A stretch of 13,637 nt of DNA from JAFGPJ01 sp964439135 (GTDB taxonomy: Bacteria > Planctomycetota > Phycisphaerae > Sedimentisphaerales > Anaerobacaceae). The translations under genes were made by a program, and so were the position numbers. The first letter of the stretch is position 1. Each line of letters begins with the position of its first letter. Of the stretch, positions 12,325 through 13,637 are shown piece after piece. Location: NCBI GenBank assembly GCA_964439135.1, contig CAYTNN010000129.1, forward strand, positions 1 through 13,637. Reading direction: 5' to 3'. The notes under the pieces were generated by a model that did no database searches, was not told where the DNA came from, and was given only the letters and a program-made list of their open reading frames with translations.

Positions 12325-13637
12325 CTATTTGAGGTACTTAAGGTTATTACGGACCGTTTGAGTATTGGGGTGGTCGAGGCCTAAACTATCCTCGAATATC
12401 TTCAATGCCCTCCTCATCAAAGGCTCGGCTTTATCAAGACGGTTGGTATCCTGAAGCAATTGAGCCAGATTGTTGAGNNNNNNNNNNNNNNNNNNNNNNN
12501 NNNNNNNNNNNNNNNNNNNNNNNNNNNNNNNNNNNNNNNNNNNNNNNNNNNNNNNNNNNNNNNNNNNNNNNNNNNNNAATTGAGCCAGATTGTTGAGGCG
12601 GATGGCTACATTCGGGTGGTCCGGGCCGAAGGAGGCTTCATCTATCTTCAATGCCCTTCTCATCAAAGGCTCGGCCTTATCAAGACAGTTAGTAGCCTTA
12701 AGCAAAGAAGCCAGATTGCTCAGGTCTATGGCTACATCCGGGTGGTCCGGGCCGAAGGAGTCTTCATCTATCTTCAAGGCCCTTCTCATCAAAGGCTCGG
12801 CCTTATCAAGACGGTTAGTATCGTTAAGCAATAGAGCCAGATTGTTGAGCTGGGTGGCCACATTAGGGTGGTCACGGCCTAAACTATCCTCGAATATCTT
12901 CAACGCCCTTCTCATCAAAGGCTCGGCCTGATCATATAGGCCTTTGTAATGCAGATAAGTTCCCAGCACACTCATCAGTCGAGCTGTAGGCTCTGTAATC
13001 TTTGCATGGTCTGCTGTTTGGGCAATAAGCTCGGCATGTGGCCGAAGGACATCCAATACAGGCCATGTGCGGACATCATCACAATCCGTTGGCGCGAAAT
13101 TGTTTACGATTTTAAGGGCAATTTCCAACCAGGATTGTCGGTCCGCTTCAGGTATACGCGGCCGTATCACTTCCTGAACGATTCGATGCACCGTGAATCC
13201 TTTTTGCTGCCTTGTTATCATAGAGTATGCGGCCAGCTCCGCGAGGGCTTCTTTTAATTCGAACCCGGCTTTTTTCACTTTCATCTCTTTGCACTGAAGC
13301 TCTGCCGCCTTATTCACAATCTCGATGCCCTCTCGAAACATATCAGCCGGTATCATCTCCGGCGCCAAAAAGGCAGACAAACGCAAAAGCGTCCGGGCCG
13401 ATGGCTTAAGCTCATCGAAGGTCCTCTGCCAGGTCACCGCCACCGATACGGGATATTTCATCACGCGCTGGTCATACCATTCCAGCACCTCCTGGCGCTC
13501 GTTTTCCCATTCTTCGATATATTCGGCCAAACTGCATTCATTGTTGGCGATATAAGCGGCCGCCTGTTCCAGGGCCAGGGGAAGATAACCTAATTCTTTT
13601 GCCAGCTTTTCGGCCGTCTCTTCATCGGAATCGGTTT
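12325..13637 (-). CDS. STAND NTPase: NB-ARC C-terminal part plus TPR array (5-prime end off right edge)
   Basis: The frame is open to the window edge, so the gene starts beyond 13637; an internal TTG at 13530 is not the start. The first visible residues include LGYLPLALEQAAAYI, the GxPLAL motif of NB-ARC ATPases. Next comes a winged-helix-like segment (VSVAVTWQRTFDELKPSARTL, then LLRLSAFLAPEMIP) typical of NB-ARC/TPR proteins. After about 200 residues come 42-residue TPRs with consensus LNNLAxLLxxTNRLDKAEPLMRRALKIxEDSxGxDHPxVA, at least four copies, ending in NNLKYLK. Such proteins are cytoplasmic signal-transduction switches: TPRs sense, NB-ARC oligomerises, and an N-terminal effector (not visible) acts. 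The stop is TAG at 12327-12325. The scaffold gap inside the repeats means the TPR number is undetermined. Confidence 0.9.
   Translation of the reverse strand, partial: TDSDEETAEKLAKELGYLPLALEQAAAYIANNECSLAEYIEEWENERQEVLEWYDQRVMKYPVSVAVTWQRTFDELKPSARTLLRLSAFLAPEMIPADMFREGIEIVNKAAELQCKEMKVKKAGFELKEALAELAAYSMITRQQKGFTVHRIVQEVIRPRIPEADRQSWLEIALKIVNNFAPTDCDDVRTWPVLDVLRPHAELIAQTADHAKITEPTARLMSVLGTYLHYKGLYDQAEPLMRRALKIFEDSLGRDHPNVATQLNNLALLLNDTNRLDKAEPLMRRALKIDEDSFGPDHPDVAIDLSNLASLLKATNCLDKAEPLMRRALKIDEASFGPDHPNVAIRLNNLAQXXXXXXXXXXXXXXXXXXXXXXXXXXXXXXXXXXLNNLAQLLQDTNRLDKAEPLMRRALKIFEDSLGLDHPNTQTVRNNLKYLK
12398..12940 (-). repeat. 126-bp tandem DNA repeats encoding TPRs
   Basis: The landmark CTCATCAAAGGCTCGG recurs at 12413, 12659, 12785 and 12911. 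The last three are spaced exactly 126 bp apart, equal to 42 codons. The 246-bp step across the gap is 6 short of two units, as expected if 100 N stand in for an unmeasured length. Long blocks are identical between units at DNA level, including third codon positions, indicating recent duplication or gene conversion. Confidence 0.9.
12478..12577. other. Scaffold gap (100 N) inside the TPR array
   Basis: Exactly 100 N. The 20 bases before the gap (12458-12477) are identical to the 20 bases after it (12578-12597), which means assembly broke at a repeat boundary. The true gap could be zero with a 20-bp overlap, or any number of additional 126-bp units. Confidence 0.99.

Noticed and set aside
12458..12940. 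CRISPR-like array
   Set aside because: The regularly spaced repeats are 126-bp coding TPR units, in frame throughout, with no repeat-spacer alternation.

Overview
The window looks like a metagenome-assembled fragment from a Gram-negative bacterium, most probably of the Planctomycetota (Phycisphaerae-like). The clues are the pilin sequence (leader MRSKKG, then FTLVEL, with a 'DKAKWSEANATAGTIRTA' body), moderate G+C, and a tRNA-Leu without an encoded CCA. This placement is an inference from protein style; no marker gene is present. Two runs of exactly 100 N (5927-6026 and 12478-12577) are scaffold gaps of unknown true length.

Most of the window (1-9883, all minus strand) is a type IV pilus / type II secretion-like assembly locus. 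In transcription order it reads: pilB extension ATPase (9883-8099); pilC platform protein (8051-6843, interrupted by one in-frame TGA); a major pilin (6688-6269); a perfect 13-bp hairpin and a scaffold gap; three tightly packed minor prepilins of PilV, PilW and PilX type (5822-3387); an 833-bp non-coding interval rich in inverted repeats, including a 155-bp MITE-like element; then pilM, pilN and pilO (2553-169); and a ParA-family ATPase that overlaps pilO by ATGA and runs off the left edge. Together these give the motor (PilB), the inner-membrane platform (PilC), the cytoplasmic and periplasmic alignment complex (PilM, PilN, PilO), the filament subunit, and a probable tip or initiation complex. 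No pilQ, pilP, pilD or pilT is present, so the rest of the machine must be encoded elsewhere.

The right part (10335-12122, plus strand) starts with a tRNA-Leu(CAG) preceded by a plausible sigma70-type promoter. Two consecutive seven-helix membrane proteins follow, both resembling the TMEM198/DUF4203 type and separated by 30 bp; their role is unknown. The intergenic stretch 9884-10334 separates this unit from the pilus operon and carries an 18-bp palindrome and a small hairpin.

The right edge (13637-12325, minus strand) is the C-terminal part of a STAND-type NB-ARC/TPR protein. Its 42-residue TPRs are encoded by 126-bp DNA repeats that are nearly identical at the nucleotide level, and the assembly broke inside them. 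It is the most accessory-like gene here.

I do not see a complete new system. The observations most worth following are the precise single-codon interruption of pilC, the recently amplified TPR array of the STAND protein, the paired TMEM198-like proteins, and the structured interval upstream of pilM (MITE-like element, a possible orphan small RNA and a possible structured leader).
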